From Psittacicella hinzii (GTDB lineage: Bacteria; Pseudomonadota; Gammaproteobacteria; Enterobacterales; Psittacicellaceae), in NCBI RefSeq assembly GCF_003585935.1, contig NZ_NRJG01000039.1:1-40050 (forward strand): 40,050 bases of DNA. Reading direction: 5' to 3'. Shown here piece after piece: positions 1-7,659 of this stretch (positions are counted from its first letter, which is position 1; every line of letters starts with the position of its first letter). The notes under the pieces are model-generated. The model worked only from the letters and a program-made list of their open reading frames with translations, did no database searches and was not told where the DNA came from. Made by a program: the position numbers and the translations under genes.

Positions 1-453
1 CTCTATAATAGTCCACAGAAACAACAAACAAAAACATAACTAACTAAACATAAACAACAAAGTTATAAACCATAAACTTTTTCCTTATGCTTTATAGCTT
101 TGCAAGTTATCTTTTATTTAGTCTTAATTAATGCCAAGAGATAAACAACCTCTTTAACAAACAACAAACCTAATCAACATTAATTAAAACGCTAATCGAT
201 AACTTAACATTATTAACTTAACTCATCTTAATGCGGCTTAGTCCACTTAAGTGATTTAACTTTACCTCTATAAACAATTAAAAACACAATAAATACTACT
301 CGGCATAGACAACATAAACACAGAGTAGTCTTTATTTGCCCTTAAGCCCACTAAGTAATGTTCATAAACTCCTTCGGGCTTAAGCTGGCAATTTATAACG
401 CATAACAAACAAATAACAACACAAAATAAATAAACACAATTGGAGAAAACAAC
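1..453. other. non-coding leader region of first secreted-protein gene
   Basis: No open frame of note. A TATAAT lies at 4-9 and could be a minus-10 box, but its upstream half is outside the window. Most of the stretch is A/C-rich and unstructured. Two inverted repeats sit close to the gene: ACTACTC (295-301) with GAGTAGT (323-329), and CTTAAGCCC (341-349) with GGGCTTAAG (376-384). The second extends by GCC/GGC past a two-base bulge. Neither is followed by a clean T-run, so they could be leader structures rather than terminators. Confidence 0.5.
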
Positions 454-885
454 ATGTCATTATTCAAAAAAGCAACTTCAGTATTAGTAGCAGCAAGTTT
501 ATTCGTAAGTGCTTCAGCTTTTGCAATGGGTGAACACGATAAAAGCAACGACCCATACTACAACTTAAACGCACACCCAATCGTATTAAATGCTAGCGAT
601 GCATACAATACTCCAGCTAAATCAGTACAAGCTACTGAAGGTGAGTTTGCAGTATCAGCAGATTTATTCAAAGGTGTTAACAACAACTTAGTAGTAATTA
701 AAGCTGCACAAGATCCAGCACAAGTAGTAAATGTACACGTTGGTAACTTAACTGTAGTTACTCCAGCTAACCTATCTGCAGCACAAATTAACGATGTATT
801 AGCTAAATTAGAAGTTGATGCACAAGTTAAAGATATCGATGTAACTGTTGCAGCTGTAGAAGCACACAACGAATACAAAAAATAA
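454..885 (+). CDS. small exported protein, paralogue 1 of 3
   Basis: A 143-residue protein that I do not recognise. Residues 1-24 form a classical Sec signal peptide ending ASAFA, so the mature product of about 12 kDa should be periplasmic, outer-membrane-associated or secreted. It has no cysteine. The ATG at 454 is preceded by GGAGA at 442-446, a good ribosome binding site. Residues 70-122 share a pattern with the next two genes: hydrophobic-FK or hydrophobic-YQ, then a V/I run, then a VGNLTV-like segment, then an S-x3-I/V-N-x-V/L-L helix. Codons are strikingly uniform (gca, gta, tta), as expected of a highly expressed gene. It is a single-gene unit ending at the hairpin at 1084-1109. Export is well supported by the sequence; function is unknown. 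Confidence 0.88.
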   Translation: MSLFKKATSVLVAASLFVSASAFAMGEHDKSNDPYYNLNAHPIVLNASDAYNTPAKSVQATEGEFAVSADLFKGVNNNLVVIKAAQDPAQVVNVHVGNLTVVTPANLSAAQINDVLAKLEVDAQVKDIDVTVAAVEAHNEYKK

Positions 886-1288
886 TTTTACGTCGAGATA
901 ATTTCTCTAGAGCCATAAAGTAGATTAAAGCTTGACCTAAGATGGTCGCTTAAGAAGCTTGAATTAACTTAAGAGAAGCGTTCTAGTGAGAATCAGAGGT
1001 AAAACTCTTCTACACTTTATAGAGTGTACCTACCTTATGTCTTAGTACAGATCATAAAGGTTAAATTTTATAGCTTTGAGTGCACAGCGGTAGCTTATGC
1101 TACCGCTGTTGTCCTGTTTGTAATTTAAAGTGGATGTGGCGTATATGCGAGTAGAAGTGTAAAGACTAAAGCTCAAAATTCGCACACTAAAACTATAAAC
1201 TTAAAGCTCCATACTACAAATAGCTATTTACTCTCCTAAAATAGCTAAATATCTTGAAAATCTATATATAAATATCTGAAAAAAATTT
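886..1288. other. intergenic: 3' UTR of gene 1 and leader of gene 2
   Basis: Besides the terminator at 1084-1109, the segment just ahead of gene 2 has a 9-bp stem, TAGCTATTT (1221-1229) with AAATAGCTA (1239-1247) and a 9-nt loop. Nothing protein-like is visible. Confidence 0.5.
1084..1120 (+). terminator. intrinsic terminator of the 454-885 gene
   Basis: An 11-bp perfect stem (1084-1094 with 1099-1109, ACAGCGGTAGC) has a TTAT loop and a T-rich tail. It lies 200 bp past the stop codon, so the mRNA would carry a long 3' UTR. Confidence 0.8.
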
Positions 1289-1852
1289 ATGGTGAAAGCA
1301 AATTTTACCTTACGTAAACGACTCTTAACTTTAGCAATGGTTGTTAGTGGTGCGTTTGCACTAACTAATGTACAAGTAGCTAGTGCGGCGAGTACTATTA
1401 CAACAACAAGTGCAACTATAAGTACAACAGCAAATACACCCGTAAATACAACTGCAAATACAGTAGCTAGCAACAAGCAAGCGCAGATTATGCTGGATAA
1501 CCAAGTACGTCAAGTTGAAGTCTCAACTACGCAACTTAATGGACTAGCAATTAATGGCTTTGCAGCCACAAAAATGGCGGTACTTGAACGTGAATCGCAA
1601 CCTTTAATGGCATATCTTTATCAAAAACTTGCAGGAGATCAATATATAGTCATTGCTCCTGTTACAGATAGTGATATTGAAGCTACAACCTATTCTTTAC
1701 GTGGTTTAACCATTACAGTAGCTAATCATGCTTCAGTACAACAAGTTAATTATTTACTTGAACAATTAGGTTTAGATGCTAGTTTTCTAGAACTGCAGCA
1801 TACTAATGTTCTAGAAAAGCCGGTTCTAGAGCAAAGCGTAGCTTGTAATTAA
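1289..1852 (+). CDS. exported protein, paralogue 2 of 3
   Basis: A 187-residue protein with a Sec signal peptide (basic start, hydrophobic core, ASA cleavage near residue 34). A Thr/Ser/Ala/Asn-rich stretch follows at residues 35-65, a likely flexible linker. The remainder (about 100-165) carries the same pattern as the genes at 454 and 2276: L-Y-Q-K-L, a V/I strand, a L-R-G-L-T-I strand, then S-V-Q-Q-V-N-Y-L-L-E-Q-L. No Shine-Dalgarno is obvious before the ATG, but the signal peptide fits this start. The only cysteine is the penultimate residue. It has its own terminator at 1955-1975, so it is not in an operon with its paralogues. Function unknown. Confidence 0.82.
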   Translation: MVKANFTLRKRLLTLAMVVSGAFALTNVQVASAASTITTTSATISTTANTPVNTTANTVASNKQAQIMLDNQVRQVEVSTTQLNGLAINGFAATKMAVLERESQPLMAYLYQKLAGDQYIVIAPVTDSDIEATTYSLRGLTITVANHASVQQVNYLLEQLGLDASFLELQHTNVLEKPVLEQSVACN

Positions 1853-1954
1853 AAGAGCGAAGTCGCAGTAAAAGCAAGTAATACTCATAAAGATAGAGTA
1901 ATATTCTACAGAGTAAAAAAATCAGGTTAAAAAAGTACTCCTTTTGTATAACCC

Positions 1955-1975
1955 AAAGATCAAGTGATCTTTTTT
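1955..1975 (+). terminator. intrinsic terminator of the 1289-1852 gene
   Basis: A 7-bp stem AAAGATC (1955-1961) with GATCTTT (1966-1972), an AAGT loop and a run of T to 1975. Confidence 0.7.
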
Positions 1976-2150
1976 ATTTGCTATATAATTGAGCAACCAC
2001 TCAACTAAATGCTGTTTATTTGTGCTTAAATATCAATGTCTTGCGGTGGTAATCCGCATTTAAAGCTAGAAATTTATAAATTCATCGCTATAATTTTAAT
2101 AAGAAAAACATCAAACAACAAAATAAATAGATTCTCTTATTAAACAAATA

Positions 2151-2200
2151 AGCTTGCTAAGGTAAACTGCAAAAATGAAGGTTGCAGAACCTTAGAAGCT
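2151..2200 (+). promoter_or_regulatory. long leader hairpin ahead of paralogue 3
   Basis: AGCTT (2151-2155), CTAAGGT (2157-2163) and CTGCAA (2167-2172) pair in order with TTGCAG (2182-2187), ACCTTAG (2189-2195) and AAGCT (2196-2200). That makes 18 base pairs interrupted by one bulged base and an internal loop. It lies 75 nt before the ATG at 2276 and has no T-run, so it is better read as a 5' UTR structure than as a terminator. A role in mRNA stability or translation is inference. Confidence 0.5.
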
Positions 2201-2275
2201 TGATCACCATTTTCGATATAGATAAGTCAGTTTTTTAGTCATTGACTAAATAATTTTGGCTTTAAGGAATGAATT

Positions 2276-2662
2276 ATGACTTTAAGTAAAAAATTAACAG
2301 CTTTAGCTTTATTAGGTGCAGTGATTAGTACTCCGTTAACTGCTTTTGCTGATACACCAAGTTCAGCGGCTGTACCTGTAGCAGCGCAAAGCGCTTCTGC
2401 AGCAAATAAAATGCCAAGCTTTATGTATCAAGGTGAAGCTCCTGAACGCATTGTTAAAGTTGAGGTAAATAACGCTCCGATTTATGGTGCTTTATTTAAA
2501 CAAAAACTTGTAAGATTAGTAATTATTAAGCAAAGCGACGATGCTGTTGCAATGCAAACTTATAACCTTGGTGATTTAGCAGTTAAAGCACCAGTGGAAA
2601 TGAGTAAAGAAACAATTAACCAAGTGCTAATGGCATTTGATTTAAAAGAAAGAGTACAATAA
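2276..2662 (+). CDS. small exported protein, paralogue 3 of 3
   Basis: A 128-residue protein with a Sec signal peptide of about 25 residues ending LTAFA, then an Ala/Ser/Val-rich linker. The mature core (about 58-126) has V-K-V-E-V, L-F-K-Q-K-L, L-V-I-I-K, Y-N-L-G-D-L-A-V and M-S-x3-I-N-Q-V-L. These are the same ordered elements as in the two upstream genes, so I call the three a paralogous family. AAGGA at 2263-2267 serves as ribosome binding site for the ATG. No cysteines. The gene is followed closely by its own terminator at 2724-2748. Known small exported folds such as DUF1471 (BhsA/YdgH) were considered, but their hallmark motifs are not visible. Function unknown. Confidence 0.85.
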   Translation: MTLSKKLTALALLGAVISTPLTAFADTPSSAAVPVAAQSASAANKMPSFMYQGEAPERIVKVEVNNAPIYGALFKQKLVRLVIIKQSDDAVAMQTYNLGDLAVKAPVEMSKETINQVLMAFDLKERVQ

Positions 2663-2723
2663 GCTTAAAAACCTTATAGTTTTCTTATTTGCATAACATC
2701 AAGTAATTTATCTTAATCGATTT

Positions 2724-2748
2724 ACTCCGAGTAAAACTCGGAGTTTTT
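2724..2748 (+). terminator. intrinsic terminator of the 2276-2662 gene
   Basis: A 9-bp perfect stem ACTCCGAGT (2724-2732) with ACTCGGAGT (2736-2744), an AAA loop and a run of five T. Confidence 0.85.
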
Positions 2749-2892
2749 CCTGAAAAAACGCAGTTCAAGCTCGCTGAAAGTGAGTTTTGCGAGGAAAAAA
2801 GCTAGTCGCGCATAAGATTTTGCGGTAAAGCCGCTCAAACTCGAGATTTTTACCTAAAAAATGTTGCTAAGACTAGAAGTTATCCCCTTTAA

Positions 2893-2901
2893 TGGTATAA
2901 G
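2893..2901 (+). promoter_or_regulatory. extended minus-10 promoter for candidate RNA
   Basis: TGGTATAAG fits the extended minus-10 pattern TGnTATAAT. No strong minus-35 box is seen. Transcription would begin near 2908. Confidence 0.4.
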
Positions 2902-2907
2902 ATTAAA

Positions 2908-3187
2908 AGAGTGCTGCAAATTAGTGAACTTAGTTTGTATCACTACCCAGAATTTGCGTAAACGAGCTGTCACAGTTGAACCTAGAGTTCGAACGGATAA
3001 GATGACAAGATCTTAGTTTACGAACCTCATTCGTCTTAGTAGTTAGGGAACTACTAGCGAATAACTTTCTTACTTTAAGGAAGTTCTTTTCATCGCATAT
3101 AAGTGAAGAGTGATTACTTATACGCAAAAAATCACATTGTTAATAAAATTAGAGTTAACCTGTTAGGCCACACTAACAGGTTTTTTT
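2908..3187 (+). ncRNA. candidate structured non-coding RNA, about 280 nt
   Basis: The region lies between two plus-strand terminators and has no gene, yet folds almost end to end. Stem 1: GCAAAT-TAGTGA (2916-2927) with TCACTA (2940-2945) and ATTTGC (2952-2957), with a six-base CCCAGA bulge. Stem 2: CGTAAAC (2957-2963) with GTTTACG (3016-3022), enclosing TGTCA/TGACA (2968-2972, 3003-3007) and GTTGAAC/GTTCGAAC (2975-2981, 2987-2994). Stem 3: 3037-3044 with 3049-3056, loop AGGG. Stem 4: nine pairs, 3063-3071 with 3077-3085. Stem 5: 3095-3104 with 3116-3125, one mismatch. Stem 6 is the terminator. Hallmarks of tmRNA, RNase P, 4.5S and 6S RNA are absent. The fold is seen in sequence; that it is transcribed is inference. 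Confidence 0.5.
3157..3187 (+). terminator. intrinsic terminator, plus strand
   Basis: A 10-bp perfect stem AACCTGTTAG (3157-3166) with CTAACAGGTT (3173-3182), loop GCCACA, and T-run 3181-3187. It ends the candidate RNA and faces the minus-strand terminator beside it. Confidence 0.88.
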
Positions 3188-3193
3188 GTGCGC

Positions 3194-3227
3194 AAAAAAA
3201 AAGTACCAAACGGCGAGTTTGGTACTT
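3194..3227 (-). terminator. intrinsic terminator of the NSS transporter gene
   Basis: A 10-bp perfect stem AAGTACCAAA (3201-3210) with TTTGGTACTT (3218-3227). The A-run at 3194-3202 is a T-run on the minus strand. It lies 78 bp past the transporter stop. Confidence 0.88.
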
Positions 3228-3304
3228 ATATCCATAAGACTTCTTGTCATAGATTTGTCGATCTAATGACCATTTTAGTATAACACTAAAATCTAGCTTA
3301 ATGC

Positions 3305-4636
3305 TTAGTAGAATAGGCCATAGATAAATACAATGAAAATAATAATCGGTAATACGTATTTAACGTAGTTAAACCAAATATTTACCGTGGTTGGACTTGC
3401 GCAGTAAGATAATTCTTTTTTCGCTTCGTCTTTTAAGCAATAGCCGGTAAAAATACATGTAGCTAGAGCTGTAAGTACGAACAGAATATTACCTGACACA
3501 AAGTCGAACCAATTAAAGATTGTACTATTAAATGCCGATGGGATATTACCAAGAATGAAAATTCCTAATAATACTACAGCAATCGAAGCTTGACGATTAA
3601 GTTTAGTTTTCTCGGCTAGGGCAGTAATTAATACTTCATATAAAGTGATCGAAGTAGTTAGAGCCGCTAGTAATAATAACGAGAAGAAGATAACCGCAAA
3701 CACAGGACCTAACCACATGTGACTAAACACAATAGGTAGAGTTTGGAATACTAAAGATGGTCCTGAGTTTGGTGCTAAACCAAAACTGAAAAGACCTGGG
3801 AAGATCATAAAGCCAGCCATTACTGCAATTACGGTATTCACAATGGCAGTAATAATTGAAGTTTTAACTAAGTCTTCTTGTTTAGAGAGATAAGATGAAA
3901 GCGTAATCAGCACCCCAAAACCTAAACTTAAAGCAAAGAATACTTGTCCGAGAACGAAGATAAACAGACGAGGAGTAATCTTACTAAAATCCGGTTGGAG
4001 GTAGAATTTGATCCCTTCACTTGCTCCTTCTAAGGTTAGATTACGGATCACCATAATCAGTAAGAAGACAAAGAGCACTGGCATTAAGAACTTAACTGAA
4101 CGTTCGATTCCGTCAATAATCCCTTTAGAAAGGATAAACCAGTTAACTGCAACGAAGATAAAAGTCCAGAAAGAAATATTGAGTGGAGAATTGGTAATAG
4201 CTTTTTCATAATGAGCCGTTGTGGTTGCGGCATCCATGGCTTTGGCTGTTAAGTCGAGATTACCTACGACAATGTCGTAAATATATCTTAATACCCAACC
4301 ACCGATTACCATGTAGTAAGCGATAATCCCAAAACAGCCGAGTAAACCAGAGTAAGCGACTATTTTCCACCACTTGGAAATAGGCTTACCATTAGCCGAA
4401 CCACCAAAGGCGTCGATCGAGTTCATTTGACGACGACGTCCAATGACATTTTCCACTAAGATCATCGGAATCCCGATAACAATCATACAGATGCAGAAAA
4501 GCAATACATATGCTCCCCCACCATTTTGTCCTACTAAATAAGGGAAACGCCATGTTGCTCCAAAACCAATAGTAGCTCCAGCAACCGTTAAAATATAAGT
4601 AACGCGACTGGACCAGGTTTGTCTTTCAGCAGTCAT
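3305..4636 (-). CDS. sodium-dependent transporter, NSS/SNF family
   Basis: A 443-residue inner-membrane protein with about 11-12 hydrophobic segments, the usual size for the bacterial YhdH-type branch of the neurotransmitter:sodium symporters. Segment 1 has the family signature ending W-R-F-P-Y followed by V-G-Q-N-G-G-G-A-Y. Family members import an amino acid or similar solute with Na+; the substrate here cannot be read. Compared with LeuT, the two asparagines of the G-N-A-x-G-L-G-N motif (one a Na1 ligand) align with Ala (G-A-T-I-G-F-G-A). As far as I recall this is typical of one large bacterial subgroup. AAGGAG at 4642-4647 is a strong ribosome binding site for the ATG at 4636. It is transcribed alone, with a hairpin-rich leader. 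Adjacent alanine dehydrogenase makes an amino acid substrate attractive but unproven. Confidence 0.92.
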   Translation of the reverse strand: MTAERQTWSSRVTYILTVAGATIGFGATWRFPYLVGQNGGGAYVLLFCICMIVIGIPMILVENVIGRRRQMNSIDAFGGSANGKPISKWWKIVAYSGLLGCFGIIAYYMVIGGWVLRYIYDIVVGNLDLTAKAMDAATTTAHYEKAITNSPLNISFWTFIFVAVNWFILSKGIIDGIERSVKFLMPVLFVFLLIMVIRNLTLEGASEGIKFYLQPDFSKITPRLFIFVLGQVFFALSLGFGVLITLSSYLSKQEDLVKTSIITAIVNTVIAVMAGFMIFPGLFSFGLAPNSGPSLVFQTLPIVFSHMWLGPVFAVIFFSLLLLAALTTSITLYEVLITALAEKTKLNRQASIAVVLLGIFILGNIPSAFNSTIFNWFDFVSGNILFVLTALATCIFTGYCLKDEAKKELSYCASPTTVNIWFNYVKYVLPIIIFIVFIYGLFY

Positions 4637-4741
4637 ATTAACTCCTTGGGCTTGAGCGGATAGGATATCTGTAGAACCAAGCTTGCTGCATGAGTTTTTT
4701 ATTTGAACTTTTGTACTAAAGCTAGCCTAGTTTGTTATACA

Positions 4742-4979
4742 GAGGGTAAAGCTATCCTCCTAGAGTAATCGGCTTAAGCCTTAAGGTCTTCTCTAGGTAC
4801 ACTCAATGTATATTGTAATTATTAATAACTATTTTCAGGGGAAGGCTGCAAGATTGCAGCACTTAAACTAAATTCTGGGAGATAGTTTTATCTCGGAGTT
4901 TCTAATGCATTATTAGAAAAGGAGTAAGAAGTTATTCTTACACGGTAATTATTAATTCTTAAAAAGAGTATATTACCGT
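4742..4979 (-). promoter_or_regulatory. tandem hairpin array upstream of the transporter
   Basis: Seven consecutive inverted repeats, read on the plus strand. They are GAGGGTA/TATCCTC near 4742-4760 (one GU pair), CCTAGAG/CTCTAGG near 4759-4797, GCTGCA/TGCAGC (4845-4850, 4855-4860), GAGATA/TATCTC (4879-4884, 4889-4894), TTTCTAAT/ATTAGAAA (4899-4906, 4912-4919), GTAAGAA/TTCTTAC (4924-4930, 4935-4941) and ACGGTAAT/ATTACCGT (4942-4949, 4972-4979). They would lie in the 5' UTR of the minus-strand transporter mRNA. I match them to no known riboswitch class. Confidence 0.35.
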
Positions 4980-5164
4980 AAAACTCACGATTTGGGGGAA
5001 AAATCTTTAGGGTTTTCACCTTAAAATAATTATAAATCGTCATAAATAAGAAAAATCTATAATTATCAATCTCAAGTTAAGGCAATAATTCCCTAGAGAG
5101 AACTAATAATGCGTAGAGGGTAGTTTTGGCTCAAAGTGTGGGTTACAGTTTTCACTATATAGAT

Positions 5165-5215
5165 CCAAGAGATTTAATAGTGCTAAGAGATCTAATAGTG
5201 ATAAGAGACCTATAG
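5165..5215 (+). repeat. 18-bp tandem repeat, about 2.8 copies
   Basis: Units at 5165-5182, 5183-5200 and 5201-5215 share the pattern CTAAGAGATCTAATAGTG with one to three differences. Confidence 0.7.
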
Positions 5216-5394
5216 ATAAGAGGTAAGAGCAAGGCTGAGAGCAAATTGGTGTAAGTAATGAACCTATACCTTACTGTAGACGCACTTAGCCATAAGCATG
5301 CTTATGCTTACAAAACTATAAACCTAGGTAGCAAGCTACAACAAACCAACAAATCAACAGAGATAAACTACTTGTAAGTAATACTGGAGTGCTT

Positions 5395-5526
5395 ATGACA
5401 AGACTCTTCTTACAAAATAATTATGACAAGACAATGACAATGAATTTAGCTGAAAATAGAGAGGAAGAATTATTTACCTTAAAACGAGGATTTCTAAAGC
5501 AAATAATAAAGACGAGATTAAGCTAG
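5395..5526 (+). CDS. possible 43-residue small protein
   Basis: ATG at 5395, preceded by TGGAG at 5384-5388, a plausible ribosome binding site, and open to TAG at 5524-5526. The product is hydrophilic, with an acidic middle (E-N-R-E-E-E) and a basic end (K-Q-I-I-K-T-R). It has no signal peptide or membrane segment and I recognise no family. A chance frame in non-coding DNA is the main alternative. Confidence 0.2.
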   Translation: MTRLFLQNNYDKTMTMNLAENREEELFTLKRGFLKQIIKTRLS

Positions 5527-5872
5527 TACTATTACTAAGCAGATAAAGATCGCTGAGCATAAAAAAAGAGAACTAACTTAGTCCATATGGGAAAGAAAAC
5601 AGAGTGGCACGTGGCTGAGATAGATCTCATAGAGCTAAATCTTATAATCTAAAACTTCCAAGTTCTAAAGCTTGTGGTGCTAAAACTTATAGATCAAGCT
5701 ATACAAGATAAAATCTTACTAACACTATAAAAAATACTTCAGCTTTACGCACCCACTGCGGGGTCAGCTATAAAGTAAATTTGACTATCGCTGGTCTCAA
5801 ATAAATACCTCAAGCATGCTGCTTCTAATATTAAAAGCCTGATGCCGGTACGTAAAGTCGAAGTAGCTGGTC

Positions 5873-6008
5873 GGAAGAAAAAAAGGACACTAATGTAAAT
5901 TACATCCAACTTCACCCTTGTAGCTTTGGATATCCACTATAGGCCAGATATAGTGAATTACAAGGACTTAAGCCCCGAAGTTGTCGTGTCCTTCAACCGA
6001 CTTGACCT
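5873..6008 (-). ncRNA. candidate structured RNA or nested palindromic element
   Basis: Five inverted repeats are nested in order around a centre near 5945 (plus-strand reading): TCGG/CCGA outermost, AAGGACAC/GTGTCCTT, AACTTC/GAAGTT, CCTTGTA/TACAAGG and CACTATA/TATAGTG. One arm also carries a small ATGTAA/TTACAT hairpin. This is a single long, interrupted stem of about 130 nt, the general shape of 6S RNA, though I cannot match 6S sequence landmarks. On the minus strand the outer GTGTCC arm runs straight into seven T, like an intrinsic terminator, which favours a minus-strand transcript. It could instead be a non-autonomous mobile element. Confidence 0.4.
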
Positions 6009-6546
6009 ATCCGATAAGTACCAAGCGAACTCTATACTTATGTTTTAAATTGCTTTAAAACCTTAACTATAATTTACCGTTACCTCTATATACTTATATG
6101 CTTAAGCAATAGTGATAGCCACAAGTTATAAGTGCGGATAAGCCAAAAGTAACATAAACCTGTAACTAGAACAATTTCTGACCAAGAGTCTAGTCTAGAG
6201 GTTTATGACGAAAGTAAACAGGAGTTTACTTTCTTAAAGCCATTAGTAAACAAATTGAGCTGGGGCCAGGTCAGGTCAACTCATTTACTAAGAGCGATTA
6301 CAAAATACTATAGAAATTTTTTATAGGTTGAGCTAGCAATTAGGACTAGGTTTAAGGATTAAGGTTAAGGACGAAGGTTAAGTTCTAATCTTACGTACAA
6401 CCTTAAGTACAATCTTAAGTAAATCTTCAAAACTCAAATCAATAAGCAAGCTTTAGGATTAGTTTTAAGATCAAATACTAGCCTTAAACTGATACCGCAA
6501 TTGCATAGATATTCTTTACTCTACACTAATTACGTGCCTACTTGCA

Positions 6547-7659
6547 TTAGCTACCTAGTGCTTCAAGGGCTGCTACATATGGCAGATTAAATGCTTGCGC
6601 AACTCCTGCACATGTAATATGACCTTGATGCGTATTTAAGCCTTCACGAATGGCTGGATTTTCTTTTACCGCTGCGGTTAAGCCTTTAGCAGCTAATTCT
6701 AAGCCATATTTAAGCGTTGAATTAGTTAAGGCAATGGTTGAAGTTCTTGCAACACATCCTGGCATGTTACCCACAGCATAGTGCACTACTCCATCTATAG
6801 TATAAACGGGCTCATTATGAGTAGTTACACGACTAGTTTCGAAACAACCGCCTTGGTCAATAGCTACGTCAGTAAGGATGGCACCTTTTTTCATTAGAGC
6901 TAAGTCTTCGCGGCGAATTAATTTTGGTGTTTTTGCTCCAGGGATTAACACAGCACCGATTACGGCATCAGCTGTTGGTAATTCCGCGAGCAAGTTTTGA
7001 CGAGTTGAGTAGAGAGTTTTAATGCGCATATCAAACATTTGATCAATATACGCTAAACGATTAGCATCAATATCCATAATCGTAACGTCTGCACCTAAAC
7101 CCATAGCTATTTGGGCAGCGTTTAGACCTACTACTCCGCCTCCAAGGATTAATACTTTGCCTTTAGGAGTGCCTGGAACACCACTAAAGAGTAAGCCTTG
7201 ACCGCCAAAGGTACTTTGGCTGTATTTGCAAGACTCAATCACTGAAAGACGTCCTGCAATTTGGCTCATTGGTTGTAGACAAGGTAAACCTTGAGCTGTA
7301 GTTATGGTTTCATAAGCCACAGCAGAGATCTTTTTCTCAATTAACATTTTAGTTAGCGGCTCTTCGGCTGCTAAATGTAAATAAGTAAAAAGAATGGTAT
7401 TCGGTTTAAAGTAAGAGAACTCGGAGCTAATTGGTTCTTTTACTTTGATAATCATTTCCGCCCGAGCAAAAAGCGTTTCTTTATCGGTAATTTGAGCACC
7501 AGCATTAATATAGTCTTGATCGGTAAAGCCAATAGCAGTACCTGCATCTTTTTCTATATATACTGTATGTCCTGCTGCAACATAAGCAGCTACATTGTCT
7601 GGAGTTAAGCCTACACGATATTCTTGAACTTTAACTTCTTTTGGGCAACCAATAATCAT
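6547..7659 (-). CDS. ald: alanine dehydrogenase
   Basis: A 370-residue NAD-dependent alanine dehydrogenase: L-alanine + NAD+ to pyruvate, ammonia and NADH. It is cytosolic and can run either way. Length and sequence are typical throughout. Substrate-site residues are visible: Arg15, Lys74 in K-V-K-E-P, His95 in Y-L-H-L-A, Met131 in Q-P-M-S-Q-I-A-G and Asp268 in V-A-I-D-Q-G-G. The nucleotide-binding G-G-G-V-V-G is at 173-178. AAGGAAG lies about 8 bases before the ATG. The gene is monocistronic. A CRP-like site lies 365 bp upstream (8024-8039), which would fit catabolic control, but the distance is large. Confidence 0.97.
   Translation of the reverse strand: MIIGCPKEVKVQEYRVGLTPDNVAAYVAAGHTVYIEKDAGTAIGFTDQDYINAGAQITDKETLFARAEMIIKVKEPISSEFSYFKPNTILFTYLHLAAEEPLTKMLIEKKISAVAYETITTAQGLPCLQPMSQIAGRLSVIESCKYSQSTFGGQGLLFSGVPGTPKGKVLILGGGVVGLNAAQIAMGLGADVTIMDIDANRLAYIDQMFDMRIKTLYSTRQNLLAELPTADAVIGAVLIPGAKTPKLIRREDLALMKKGAILTDVAIDQGGCFETSRVTTHNEPVYTIDGVVHYAVGNMPGCVARTSTIALTNSTLKYGLELAAKGLTAAVKENPAIREGLNTHQGHITCAGVAQAFNLPYVAALEALGS

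Larger units (their letters stand above)
1853..2275. other. intergenic between paralogues 2 and 3
   Basis: It holds the terminator at 1955-1975 and the long hairpin at 2151-2200. No gene seen. Confidence 0.5.
4980..6546. other. long intergenic region, transporter to ald
   Basis: Together with 4637-4979 this is 1.9 kb between two minus-strand genes. It holds the 18-bp repeat at 5165-5215, one possible small frame at 5395-5526, the nested palindromic element at 5873-6008, and a degenerate GGTTAAG-type purine-rich repeat around 6340-6440. No convincing large gene is present, and no terminator is seen just after ald. Confidence 0.5.

Noticed and set aside
2980-3000. GTTCGAAC as a tRNA T-loop
   Set aside because: No acceptor or anticodon stem can be drawn around it; it forms part of a hairpin in the candidate RNA.
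2930-3127. 65-codon minus-strand frame
   Set aside because: It lies wholly within the structured plus-strand RNA candidate, with no binding site or protein-like features.
2908-3187. CsrB-type regulator-binding RNA
   Set aside because: Only about three GGA motifs are present and just one is in a hairpin loop; CsrB-like RNAs carry many loop GGAs.
6126-6140. AAGTGCGG as a Haemophilus-type DNA uptake sequence
   Set aside because: I noticed only this one instance, and not the full-length site; uptake sequences should recur about once per kilobase or two.
6255-6285. GCCAGGTCAGGTC resembling the 4.5S (SRP) RNA core
   Set aside because: The following conserved CCGGAAGGAAGCAGCC segment is missing and there is no matching hairpin arm.
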